Shown here: positions 1-9,884 of the stretch, piece after piece
How positions within the stretch are numbered: position 1 is the stretch's first letter
Layout of the letters: each line of letters starts with the position of its first letter
Assembly (NCBI GenBank): GCA_028023455.1
Contig: JAQFVV010006310.1
Span: forward strand, 4,094,001-4,158,000
Source of the DNA: Epiperipatus broadwayi
Taxonomy: Eukaryota > Onychophora > Udeonychophora > Euonychophora > Peripatidae
Reading direction: 5' to 3'
DNA: 64,000 nucleotides
Made by a program: the position numbers and the translations under genes
The notes under the pieces: model-generated
Databases searched by the model: none
Told to the model about the DNA's origin: nothing
The model's input: the letters and a program-made list of their open reading frames with translations, nothing else

Positions 1-244
1 ATAGATATAATAGCAGAAGCATTCAACCAAAGTCAAATCCCAGATCATAAGTATGGTGGAAGATGCACTACCTAGTTGTCATCATTCCAAATGCATCTCT
101 TACTCCATTATATTTTTCTGAATCTATATTATTCTCTATAAAGTAACCTATCTCTAGTCAAGACAGACATCTCAGAGTCATAGAAAATTAAGCTCAGGGT
201 TATATATAATATATAGGGTTTGAATCTATCCTCAACCATCCATG
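1..244. other. AT-rich unassigned DNA at the window edge
   Basis: No feature can be supported here. A 62-codon minus-strand ORF at 129-317 has no recognisable motif and overlaps the start of a dispersed repeat, so it is not called. Confidence 0.5.
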
Positions 245-545
245 CTATCTCATACCGCTGATACACTTGATCACACATATATCGAAAAGATAAATAATCA
301 CCACTACTGTATTTCATGCTAAACCAATCCTCATCAGTTGGTCCAGATTATTATCTCCACACATATATACAATCAAAGCTCGGCTTATATTAAGATAGCC
401 AATCATCATACTTTAATGGACAGACTTCAAACTACTACACCCCATAGCTCTTCAGCCATCCATTTCATTGACAGTCTGATGGTGGAACCCTCAAAGCCCA
501 CCTTAGTGCCAATCTTCTCATCCTACCCTGTTATAAAATTCTTGT
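245..545 (+). repeat. Dispersed repeat family D, copy 1
   Basis: About 300 bp align by eye with 21,545-21,850 in the same orientation. Shared blocks include the stretch ending in TTTCATGCT, then CAGTTGGTCCAGAT, TATATTAAGATAGC and the following 130 bp. Both copies keep an open plus-strand frame beginning MVQIII (338-556 here, 21,631-21,837 there) with similar residues, such as YIKIAN in both. The second copy abuts a tRNA-like segment on its left, so this may be the body of a retroposon. No protein family is recognised, and the shared frame could simply reflect young age. Confidence 0.6.
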
Positions 546-596
546 TTTTTGTTTAAAAAAAAATCTTTCTCTAATGTAATCATCCCGAAACATTAA

Positions 597-705
597 TTAA
601 ATATAATAATGTGTAATAGTAGAGTAGTGGATTCTGGAGCTCAAGATCCTGAGATCATGGCATATCTTCTGGTGATTAAACTTCTTATGAACTCCCAATC
701 AATAA
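597..705 (+). repeat. tRNA-like SINE family A, degraded
   Basis: The segment begins with an A-box-like AGTAGAGTAGTGG, has a weak B-box region near GAGATCATGG, and ends with AACTCCCAATCAATAAATCA. The same order of motifs recurs at least ten times in the window on both strands. Family A tails share a pattern close to CTCAAGCAATAAATCATTTGATTATTT. The copy is old and no target-site duplication is evident. Confidence 0.5.
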
Positions 706-827
706 ATCATACAAATATATATTTTAATCATATATATATATTTTTAAAATCAATTCATTTGCATAATTGTTTTAAATATTTCAACAAGGATTTTATCAAC
801 CACCCGTGGATTTTCCACTTTTTATCT

Positions 828-935
828 TAGCTAAAGTTTTTATAACTTTGTCCTTCATTACTACATAGTTAATTTCATCCTCTAAATATTTTAAAGCAAT
901 TTTTACATAATGAAAATTATAGTATTGTTAAGAAA
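828..935 (+). repeat. Partial copy of dispersed repeat family E
   Basis: The sequence around TTTTTATAACTTTGTCCTTCA and the following AT-rich part resembles 12,738-12,860, the start of a longer copy of the same family. The resemblance is weak beyond about 100 bp. Confidence 0.35.
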
Positions 936-1005
936 GAGTGATAGAACTTCAATATTCATAGTAATCCATCAATTTCTTAGAACTATATTTAATTAAATAT
1001 ATATA

Positions 1006-1728
1006 CGGGGGGTACGACCCAAAAATAAACACAATTTTGTAATAAAAAATTATATATTTATTTTTATGTGTTGCAAATTGAAGCACTTTAAAAAGTATAA
1101 TCTATTTAATGCAACCTTGTTTCACTTTTCAAAGAAGTCTGGAAACACTTGCAAACACCTCCACACCCCTTTAGGTCTGAAAAAAAAAAAATTTGAGACA
1201 TTTTTTCATTCGAGAGATTTAAAAAAAAATCGCACAAAGTGATATCGAGCGAATACGGTTGATAAATAACCTCGGTCATGCTGAATTTAATTTAAAAGAG
1301 TTTCACATTCATTGGGAGATGACACTGTCACAAAACGGGACGTTTATATTTTACCGCATCACGTAAAAGTTTCACAACTTGCAGATAAAAATATCCGACT
1401 TTTACGAACTAAATCTGAGAGAAAAATATCACTCATAAACTTGTTTTTGCGAGATAAGCTTACTTGTAATCTGTTTCAAGCATTACAATTATTTTATCAG
1501 TCATTTTCTGTGAATAAAAACAATGTATTCTTCGGACTTATTCAGTCATTAATACGTAAAATGCACTTTACAAAAAAATATCCGAAATGGCAACACAATT
1601 TCACACAACGATGTCATTTGGCAAATTGATGCAAGGATTCCTACAACAAAAATGTAACGGAAGAAGCATATACTATAACAGGCGCACAAAACAGAGAACG
1701 ATTCTGGTTATTTTTGGGTCCCCCTTTG
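1006..1728. mobile_element. Non-autonomous DNA transposon with CCCAAAAATAA terminal inverted repeats
   Basis: The left end CGGGGGGTACGACCCAAAAA is matched inversely by the right end, TTTTTGGGTCCCCCTTTG, giving terminal inverted repeats of about 21-25 bp over a 723-bp unit. TATA lies on both sides, consistent with a TA target duplication. The ends recall mariner/Tc1-type TIRs (cgNgggtgtcccaaaa...), which is an inference. The interior is clearly richer in CpG than its surroundings. It holds a 105-codon ORF (1312-1629) with no DDE motif that I can recognise, so it is either a deletion derivative or a MITE. Single-base differences between the ends indicate some age. Confidence 0.65.
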
Positions 1729-2756
1729 TATATAAATATGTTTTGGTATAATAGTAGTATTGCAGACCCTCCGTGAATAGCAGCCCAGCTCCATCTCTTA
1801 TGAAGCACAAACTTCATGTGAACTTCTCAGCAATTGATCTACTTGATTATTTACTTTAATAAATAAATAATAACAAAAAAATCTAATGTAAAGATAAATG
1901 AAAAATAATGAGTTCAAAAATTATCACGTTAATTCAAAAATGGATCTGATCTTCATATACATTGCTCAGCAAACATCACTATGAGCATTTGGATAAAAAA
2001 TAATAATTATGACAAATTTAAAATCTTCCTCGACGAATAAAAAACACTACAATTTTAATTAAATATACATACATCCGTGCAATCGCAAATCCTAAATATG
2101 TATATTGTACAATATAATATTGTTTTGTAATAAGCTGAAATTAATATTTAGAGTCCATATTAAATGCTAAAAGCTTTTAAATTGTGTGCAGTTTTTTGTT
2201 TTTACTACTTTTAATAAACCAAATATATAAATAATTCATTTTCTCCTTGATTATATATTAATTACTGGGGGAATGGAGGAGGATTTTTTAATAATGTGTT
2301 GAAAAAATGTAATAAAGATGAGTTTTCTATTCACAACCCTGCACAGTTTAGAGTTATAAATAGCAAATTTGAAGTTCAAGGTATAGATACATGTTTGCAA
2401 GAGGTGTTTGAACAATTATCTCTATCCTTATCAACAATAAAAAATATAAAAGATAAATTCATTCTAGGCTAATACTTCACAGAAATGAAAAAGTCCTCAG
2501 ACTTTTTAAATGTAGGGATATAATTTTAAAAATAAAAAGCAGAACAACCCAAAGTATAGTATTTCCAGTGACACCATGAATGAGAAATGTAATGAAAAGA
2601 TTTGAGATTACATTTACCTTAAGCAAATTGAAGTTAAAAATAATCTTATATGATTTACTTCTTTAGAAATCTATATAATGTTTAATTAAAAGAGTGTATA
2701 GAAAATAGGACGATTTGGAGAAATGCCATTCATACAATAATCAAGAATTAATAACA
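1729..2756. other. AT-rich spacer without identified features
   Basis: A slightly GC-richer patch at 1,760-1,830 (around CAGACCCTCCGTGAATAGCAG) is unassigned. The rest is low-complexity AT sequence with no open frame or repeat that I can support. Confidence 0.5.
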
Positions 2757-2880
2757 ATAATCAAATAATTTATTGCTTGGGAGTTTATGAAAAATGACAG
2801 AGCTGGATTGTAATCTATGGAACTTGAACTCTAGAGTCTGTCATTGTATTATGCCACAGAGAATAGTATTACATTTATAC
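2757..2880 (-). repeat. SINE family A, minus orientation
   Basis: Read on the minus strand it runs from an A-box-like segment through CTCTAGAGTTCAAG (B-box-like) to CCAGCTCTGTCATT and a tail of CTCCCAAGCAATAAATTATTTG. The order matches the plus-strand copies at 3,120-3,360. A small plus-strand ORF over this stretch is an accident of the repeat. Confidence 0.5.
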
Positions 2881-3119
2881 AATATAATAATGTTGTTAAT
2901 CCAATCTCTTCACCACTTGTTAGTATTCTTTAGCTTTGATAATGAGTTATTTCTATTCAAGTTGCTAAAAAAGAATTAGCCTTGGTATATGTTTTAAAAC
3001 TATTTGCTGACTTTTATTTTTTTATCATAATGTTAATTTTTTTCTCATATCTGTGTTTTCTTAAATATAATTCTTTGCAGTATATAGCTCAATTCACAAG
3101 TGCTGAATTGTAGATTTTT

Positions 3120-3215
3120 TTTAACTACATAAATCCATGAATCATAATCCAGTTCTGTCATTTCCAATGCTCAGGATTTCTTATAAATTCTCAAGTAATA
3201 AACCTCTTGATTATT
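3120..3215 (+). repeat. SINE family A, 3' part
   Basis: Contains AATCCAGTTCTGTCATTTCC followed by CTCAAGTAATAAACCTCTTG, the second half of the family A unit. It lacks the A-box end and is directly followed by another copy. Confidence 0.5.
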
Positions 3216-3224
3216 TTGCTCTAC

Positions 3225-3360
3225 ATCATTTAATACAATGGTAGAGTAGCTGGCTCTGAAACTCTACATCTATAGATCACGGCCTAGTTCTTGCCATTCC
3301 TCATACTCCTTATTATAAACGCCTGAATAATAAACTATTTGATCACTTTATTGGTCTTTT
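3225..3360 (+). repeat. SINE family A, nearly full unit
   Basis: ACAATGGTAGAGTAGCTGG is a good tRNA A-box. It is followed by CTCTACATCTATAGATCACG where the B-box should be, by a TTCTTGCCATTCC segment, and by the tail GCCTGAATAATAAACTATTTG. This is the clearest evidence that family A derives from a tRNA. Internal promoter boxes are decayed. Confidence 0.55.
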
Positions 3361-3540
3361 TTAGAGCAGCTATTAATTGATATGGCTAGAACTTACTATT
3401 GCTAATTCTGGCCACAATTATTTTGTTTTTAAAAAAAGACTTTTAAGTAACTAGATTTGGGGGGGGATATAGTGCCAGCAGTTATTTTTAATCCAAGAAA
3501 TAAGAGAATCTTCCAACAATCAGCTTAAACTTTTATTTTT

Positions 3541-3646
3541 TTTTCATATGTCATAGCATCAGCCGGGATGCGAACCCATAACCGTCTGCAACCAACTACT
3601 TGCTTGCAAGGCAGCTGCAATGACCTCTCGGCTAACAACACTTGAC
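3541..3646 (-). mobile_element. Mini-SINE family B (tRNA-derived) with target-site duplication
   Basis: On the minus strand it reads TGTCAAGTGTTGTTAGCCGAGAGGT... with a Leu/Ser-type A-box (GCCGAGAGGT), an intact B-box GGTTCGCATCC (3,566-3,576), then GATGCTATGACATATG and a short A run. It is flanked by an exact 14-bp direct repeat, AAACTTTTATTTTT, at 3,527-3,540 and 3,647-3,660, as expected after LINE-driven retroposition. The body is only about 100 bp, with no LINE-like 3' half. Two shorter relatives lie at 11,554-11,628 and 58,689-58,751. Confidence 0.75.
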
Positions 3647-3660
3647 AAACTTTTATTTTT

Positions 3661-5689
3661 AAATGTGTATTCAGTACTTAAACCAATGTAGACTAAAATA
3701 ATCCTATAAATATTTTTAATTAAAAAAATTGCATGAAAATAGCAATATTGTATTGCATATACACAGAATATAAAAAAATTGTTGTATTTTATTCCTATTC
3801 TAGCACCTGACTACTAGTTAATATTTTATTTAGAACTGCTTAAATTATATGTATGACAATAAATCAATGCATAATGATATATTAGAACAAAATATAGAAA
3901 CTTAACTCACTTATTGTTAAATCTTCCAGCAATATTACTTATATCACAAAATTTAAATTAGGTTGATGTCTACTTAATTTAAACTTTATGGCAAGGTTTA
4001 CTTAAAAATTTAACATTAGATAAGTTTAGATTTATATATATATTCTTTTTGCTGGATAGCACTTTGAATTAATCTATTATAAACATTGCCTTTGCATTAA
4101 TTACCAAATGATATCATAACAGGTTTAACAATGAATTAAAGTTTTATCCAGAAAATGAAACAAGTTCCATTTGATGAGACATTACCAAGATTTGATTGAC
4201 TTATTATTTTATATATCGCAAACTATCCTGCTGCAAAACATTACTTGATTATCATAATTTAGTTACAATAGTCAACTACATATTGTATTTTTTACTGGCA
4301 TGTTGATGGTTTGAAGATACAAATATAAACAATGTTTATATAGTGTGCATTGTTGTTTTTTCTAAGTGATAATGCACCGCTAACAGTGCCCAAGAATATC
4401 TTAAGAAATTCAAATGCTTCCTTAGAAGTTAAAACATTTATTCTTATTATAGCCATATTTTTGATTTTTGCAAACAATATATTGCTATTTGTCTGACTTC
4501 TCCAGATTAGTTTGGGAAAATTACCATCAAACTCATAATAGTAAAAAAGTTAGCTGGTGTGTGGCAAATCCTAAGCTTGATTGTGACCTAATAAAATGAA
4601 TGGTTAGTTGCATTATCCTGTGAGAACTTTAGAAACTCAATTTCTGTATCTTTAATTCATGAATCATACAGGAAACATACTGAATAAAGTCTGAAAATAA
4701 AAAAGTGAGTAATGAAACTACATACATATCAACTGACCACATATTTAGCAAGACCCTTTTAGAGGCATTTGTTGTTAGATGCAATATATTTTATTCGGTT
4801 GCATTACTCAATATGATGAGCATCAATCAAAGGAGACAATTCTCCTTGCTTTACCCATTTTCCAAATGTTTTGTTCTATGTATCTGATCTCAACTACTTG
4901 GTTTCTTCTTTCTACATGGAAGTAATTTCTTTATTAATAGCATTACACTATATATGTCCCTAATTCAATAAACAGTTATTACATATAAAAAGTTATAGCC
5001 TAATTATGCTTTTAGATTATTTTTTTTAAACCACTGTATGAGATGATTGGTTTATTAGATTATGATAATGAACAATAACGGTACTAAATTACTTTCATAA
5101 AAAGATAAAAAGATAATTACGAACTGCAGTTAAGACAAATTCTTTCCTTCCAATATTTTTTTTTTTAATCTTTAAAATATTTTAAAGCTAAACTAAACTA
5201 TAAAATCAATTATTTCATTAAAAAGAATTTATCATGTTCATAAATTATTTATTTACCACAATTTATTCTCTACTGCAGCTGTATTTTAAGTCAACTTTTT
5301 TAATATTAAAAAAAAAAAAAATCTTGAAAAGCCGTTAATGTGGATTTAAATGAAGAGAATCAATTAAGAAATCAGAAATTTACAAATGAACTAGAACAGC
5401 TGCTAAGTTAGAAAAAAAAAAAAAAAAGTCGGAGAGCAACACAAATCAGCTGGCATGAAATAGAAATAACGTTTCAAAATGTCTTACAAATTATTTGAAT
5501 ATTTTTAAATTATAAAATAACAATGTTAAAAATGCTATCTTTCTGAAGATGAACCACGAGCTCACTTCTTGATGAAAGCTTTCTTATATTACAATTGCTT
5601 TTATTTTACAATTAGTACATATCACTCACATGACCAACTCAATTAAATATAATTAGATATCCATTTACTTATCAATAATAGCTAGGTTT
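3661..5689. other. AT-rich spacer without identified features
   Basis: Long T and A runs and small TA tracts only. Short ORFs at 4,292-4,477 (minus) and 4,705-4,887 (plus) show no motif, splice context or repeat membership. Confidence 0.5.
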
Positions 5690-6050
5690 AATGGTGAAGA
5701 TAGATGGATAGGAAGATAGAGATATAGAAAAACAGATAATTAGATAAATTAAGAGAGAGAAAATTAATCGATTAGTCAATCAGTGGATAAACAGATATAC
5801 CACAGAAAGATAGGCGAGTAGATAGATAAAGCTGTCTATAGGGCAATTATTCGAAAAAATCCCAACTTGTTTGAAAAATTTTCATAAAAAAATTGTCCAG
5901 TTAAGTTAATAGGCAGACAGCTAATTAGATAAAAAAAAAAATAGGCGTACACATAGCCAGATAGTTAGACAGATGGATAAATTGATAGGCAGCAGATAGA
6001 TGGATAAATAGATACAGTGACAGATAAAATAATTAGAAAGATAATTAGGA
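5690..6050 (+). repeat. Degenerate GATA/GGATA microsatellite
   Basis: Many imperfect GATA, GATGGATA and AGATAG units are scattered through about 360 bp with interruptions. The arrangement looks like an old expanded microsatellite. Confidence 0.7.
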
Positions 6051-6454
6051 TTGTCTGTAGAACAATATATTTTTTGAATTAAATAATCGGTACAGAAAAT
6101 CCTTCTGACTTACATAAATCTGGACTTAATAAACTATCCATATTATATAAAATGTGGTATACAAATCAACACAGGTCACAGTGTTTGTTTGGTACAGGCT
6201 GCATTAAATAATGAGTTGATGAATGAAAGTGTGTGTAGATATGTCCAGATGATTTAAAATCTAAAGTTCCTGTATTCTATTTAAGGTATTGTAATTCTTT
6301 TTTTCTTTCCATAACCTGTATTTTGTTAATTTTCTTTGAATTGTTTTTCATTTAGGCTGAGCAATTCCATAATATATGGCTTTACTTTTGTTTTGGTTAA
6401 ACCAAGTCAATCATGAGAGGTTTATCATATTAGTTAGCTAACAGCTAATAATAA
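6051..6454. other. AT-rich spacer
   Basis: Nothing recognisable apart from AT-rich sequence between the GATA tract and the SINE pair. Confidence 0.5.
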
Positions 6455-6560
6455 ATTATCAAATGGTAATGTTTGAGTACTGCCAGGGACAGAACTGGAT
6501 CCATAACCACAGATTTTTGAGTTCCAGAGCCAACTAGTCTACCACTGCATCAAACCACAC
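6455..6560 (-). repeat. SINE family A, minus orientation
   Basis: Read on the minus strand: GTTTGATGCAGTGGTAGACT (A-box-like), GGCTCTGGAACTCAA, then GGATCCAGTTCTGTCCCTGG. This is the same motif order as at 3,120-3,360. Confidence 0.55.
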
Positions 6561-6574
6561 AGAGAAAAAGATAA

Positions 6575-6700
6575 TCAAACGATTTATTACTCTGACATTT
6601 GATTTCTAAAAATGGTGAGATGAAATAATAATCTATAGGTCTTGAACTCCAGAATTCACTACACCACCACTGTACCAAACTTTACAGGCTGATATAGTAG
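6575..6700 (-). repeat. SINE family A, second tandem minus copy
   Basis: Minus-strand GGTACAGTGGTGGTGTAGTG, then CTGGAGTTCAAGACC (a B-box-like GTTCAAGAC), ending in an AATAAATCGTTTGATT tail. It sits head-to-tail with the copy at 6,455-6,560. Confidence 0.55.
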
Positions 6701-7186
6701 CTAATTATGGCTAATTTTAATAGTAAATTTTCTAATATTCCAAGATTATGATCAATTAAATTAAGCCACTAATTAAAATCAACTTTGAAATAATAGTTGC
6801 TTTACCCTCATGAAAATCTTTGTGAATCAATATGTTTTATACCAAATATATCACTGATAGTGATAGAAAAAAATTCAGACTTTTTGAATACAGAAGTTTA
6901 AATAGCACAGTCATATAAAAAGATTTAGGCAAGAATTATTTACATAATTTTTACACACAAGAATAGCTTGAAAATAAAATCTTATATGAAGTGTGAAAAA
7001 AGAATGGCCTAAAATAGAATTTTTATACTCTTATTATAGAATGCTTAGCATGTTTTCGATTATCTTTATATCAATTATATCAATACAGCCACAAAATGTG
7101 GGCAAATGATGTGATATAAAGTATGTGTAAATAAGTAGATTTACATGACCTATTTTTTAGATAAGGGAAGCAAAATTCTTTTTTGC

Positions 7187-8060
7187 TTATGGCATTAGCA
7201 TTATTTGAGATAAGCCAAGCCTATGATACTTTATGTTTTGCATCTTCCATTCTAAACATACCACAATGGCCAATATATGTTCAAAAATATGGCTGAGTTT
7301 ATTGTTGTAATTTACAAATGGATTTAAGGTCAGAGTTGTTCTTGACTCTTTCATGCAGATATTGGTGCTGGGTGACTCTTGTTGCCAGGTTTGCATGAGA
7401 TTCTCCAAAATAGACCACATTGCAATTGGGATAATTGCAGGAAATCTTATACACAATTTGGGGATCTGTTTATGGGGAAGTTTGTATTTGGAGTTATTAA
7501 TTAAGTGATTTAGAGTGGATGAGATGCAGAAGCTGATTCTGTATGTTTCTGAGTAAATATTGTTTATATTTCTGTGCACATTTGGAATGTGAGGGTAAAG
7601 ATGTTCAGAGTTTAATATCAGATGGTGTAAGTCTGGAAGTGATTTTGATATAAAATGTAGTAACAATATTAATGAGTGTTCTGTATTTGTATCCAAAGTG
7701 GCATAAGTCTTTGATATAATAGTCAATATTAGATTTGCAATCTGATTCAAGTTTGCACCAGCTGAAGTTTCTATGTGGAAATGCTTTTAGATTTGTGAAT
7801 GTATGTGAATTGAGGTTTAAGGATTCTGGACATGTTATACCTCTAATCTGCATGGGTTTATTATCAACTTGTAGTTTAGTTTATTGCTATCTCTTTGAAT
7901 ATACAAGTCAGTAAGAAATTTTGTGCTAACTCCTATTTTATATTATTGCTATCTCTTTGAATATACAAGACAAGGAATTTTATTTTTTTGAGGGGTCTTC
8001 ATGCTCTATTGTTCAAGTCAGTAAGAAATTTTGTGCTAACTCCTATTTTATATTATTGTT
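7187..8060 (-). pseudogene. Penelope-like RT/GIY-YIG fragment, left arm
   Basis: Minus-strand open stretches (187 codons at 7,187-7,750 and an overlapping frame at 7,605-7,853) match the plus-strand arm at 8,117-8,970 residue for residue in many places, for example NLKAFPHRNFS against GLKAFLYRNFS and NHLINNSK in both. The two minus-strand frames overlap, so at least one frameshift separates them. Near the outer end VCLEWKMQNIK corresponds to HLEWNDAKLK in the other arm. It would encode part of a retroelement replicase and is certainly inactive here. Confidence 0.6.
7904..8058 (+). repeat. 45-bp exact direct repeat inside the left Penelope arm
   Basis: The 45 bp at 7,904-7,948 recur exactly at 8,014-8,058. 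A related 27-bp repeat (TTATTGCTATCTCTTTGAAT...) sits at 7,881-7,907 and 7,943-7,969. The right arm lacks this duplication, so it arose after the inverted pair formed or during its synthesis. Confidence 0.8.
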
Positions 8061-8116
8061 AGGAGGCTTGGGAATACAAATAAAAATGTTGTCAATGTAT
8101 ATCATGTATATTATAC

Positions 8117-8970
8117 ATGAAATACATCAACATTTTTATCTGTGTTCCCAAGCCTCAAATCAATAATATAAAACACAAGCTAGCACAAAAATCTGTATTT
8201 ACCCAGAGCATAGAGCATGAAGACCCCTTCAAAGAAATAAAATTCATTGACTTGTATATTCAGAGAGACAGCAACCAACTAAACTACAAAATAATAATAA
8301 AACTCATAATAACACATACAAAATCCTTAACTTCCAAATCACATAAATTCACAGGTCTGAAAGCATTTCTTTATAGAAACTTCAGTTTGAAAAATCAGAT
8401 TGCAAATCTAATATTTCATTTATATCAAAGAATTATGCCACTTTAGATGTCAATACAGAGAGTTCATTAATATTGTTAATAGATATTTATACCAAAATCA
8501 ATTCTAGATCTATGCCAGTTAATGTTAACCCTGAATATCTCTACCCTATATTCCCAATGTGCTCAGAAGTATATAAACAATATTTGCTCAGAAACATACG
8601 AAATCAGCCTCTGCACTACATCCACTCTAAACCATTTAATTAATAACTCCAAAGACACCTCCCCCCCTAAACAGATCCCTCAAAATCATGTACAAGATTT
8701 CCTGCAATCACACTAGTTGCAATGCAGTCTATTTTGTATAATCTCATGCTAGAACTGGTAACAACCCACCCAGCACCAATATTTGTATAAAAGAACCAAG
8801 AACAATTCAGATCATATTTGTAGAGCATGAAAACAAATGCAGCCATAGTTTTAAACTTACATCACCCAACGTGGTACATTTAGAATGGAATGATGCAAAA
8901 CTTAAGATAAAAGAGGCATGGCATGTGGTCAACAATGCTAGTGTCGTAAAAAAGATTCCCTCTTTCCTGT
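8117..8970 (+). pseudogene. Penelope-like RT/GIY-YIG fragment, right arm
   Basis: Plus-strand translation gives an RT-thumb-like block, FIDLYIQRDSNQL (8,242-8,280), resembling the F-L-D-x-x-I...N-x-L...K-P-T-x-T-H region of Penelope-type RTs. About 400 bp later come YKISC (8,691-8,705) and CNAVYF (8,718-8,735), which fit the GIY-YIG start with its preceding Cys pair. HENKCSHSF and EWNDAKLKIKEAW (8,883-8,921) follow, as expected for the rest of a GIY-YIG nuclease with upstream His/Cys. Several stops and at least one frameshift break it. In Penelope-like elements these domains copy the RNA and nick the target. The family call rests on motif reading only. Confidence 0.6.
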
Positions 8971-9383
8971 CTCTAAAAAATGTGTCATGTAAGCCTACTT
9001 ATTTACATATTCTTTATATCACACCATTCACCTACACTTTGTGGCTGTACTACCATGATTATGATATCATTATAAGCATATCAAAAGCATGCTCAGCATA
9101 CTATAGTAAGAGTATAAGAAATCCATTTTAGGCCATTCTTATTTCTTACTTTGTATAAAAATTTCATTTTCAAGCTTTAGTTTGCACTTCCAAGCATTTA
9201 ATCTGAATTACAAATGTAGCATAAGAAAAGTTAAAACAATAGAATATATAAGAAATATGCATAAACATATCTGTCTGATTGCAATCCAGTGCTTTCTATA
9301 CTGTATGATAAGTTTTAGAACTTAATACTATCTGAGGCCAGAAAAGTTTAGAAGACATCAAAATTATAATAGATTAATGAGAT

Positions 9384-9870
9384 CACATGAACACCATTTC
9401 TTATGCTTGCTTATAACTGTTATTAAAACAGACAAAAACTCACTATATGTATTACCACACAGCAAGCTTGAGTAATCAATGGATGCCAGAAGGCTTGTGC
9501 ATAAAAATCTCCCATCTAGTGTCTGCCCATCCAATATTCCCAGACTAGTTTCTGGCTTGTAGCCTTTGTCGGTGAGGAGCCTTGGATCTGAGAGCACTGC
9601 ACCTAAGGTGTTTTCAATTTAAGACTCATAGTTTTGTAGTTAAGTAGAGATAAAAGTTGGCTGCTGGTGGGTTGAATTAGATCCTAAGAGCTAGGTGCAG
9701 TGCTCTCAGATCCAAGGCTCCTCACTGACGAAGGCTACAAGCCAGAAACTAATCTGCAGATATTGGATGAGTAGGCACTAGATGGGGATTTTATGCACAA
9801 GCCTTCTGGCATCCATTGATTACTCTTAGCTCACTGTGTGGCAATACATATAGTGAGTTTTTGCCTGTTT
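9384..9870. mobile_element. Head-to-head inverted retroposon (family F) with 14-bp target-site duplication
   Basis: The 14 bp TAGATTAATGAGAT stand at 9,370-9,383 and again at 9,871-9,884, bracketing this insertion. Inside, 9,426-9,605 and 9,691-9,870 are inverted copies of one 180-bp unit separated by about 85 bp. The unit reads, on the plus strand of the right arm, GTGCAGTGCTCTCAGATCC... to ...TTTTTGCCTGTTT. Related units occur at 40,720-40,860, 52,560-52,700 and 61,430-61,740. The layout (target duplication plus inverted partial copy) resembles Penelope-type insertions. Confidence 0.7.
9725..9749 (+). other. Hammerhead-like motif in family F
   Basis: CTGACGA, then a GGC/GCC stem closing a TACAA loop, then GAAAC. 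The layout matches the conserved core of a hammerhead ribozyme except that an A-A mismatch sits at the base of stem II. Copies of the family at 52,622-52,645 and 61,542-61,566 (minus strand) keep CTGATGA and GAAAC exactly. Confidence 0.4.
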
Positions 9871-9884
9871 TAGATTAATGAGAT

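Larger units (their letters stand above)
6965..9185. mobile_element. Head-to-head inverted pair of Penelope-like element fragments
   Basis: Two arms of about 1.1 kb are inverted copies of each other around a perfect small palindrome at 8,103-8,119. The outer ends can be followed to GGCCATTCTT...TTTTCAAGCT near 9,180 and its reverse complement near 6,965. Each arm encodes the same decayed polyprotein portion: an RT-thumb-like segment near the centre and a GIY-YIG-like segment towards the outside. Inverted, partial duplication is a known habit of Penelope-like elements. The arms differ at many bases, so the pair is old, and the left arm also carries an internal duplication (7,881-8,058). Confidence 0.7.
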
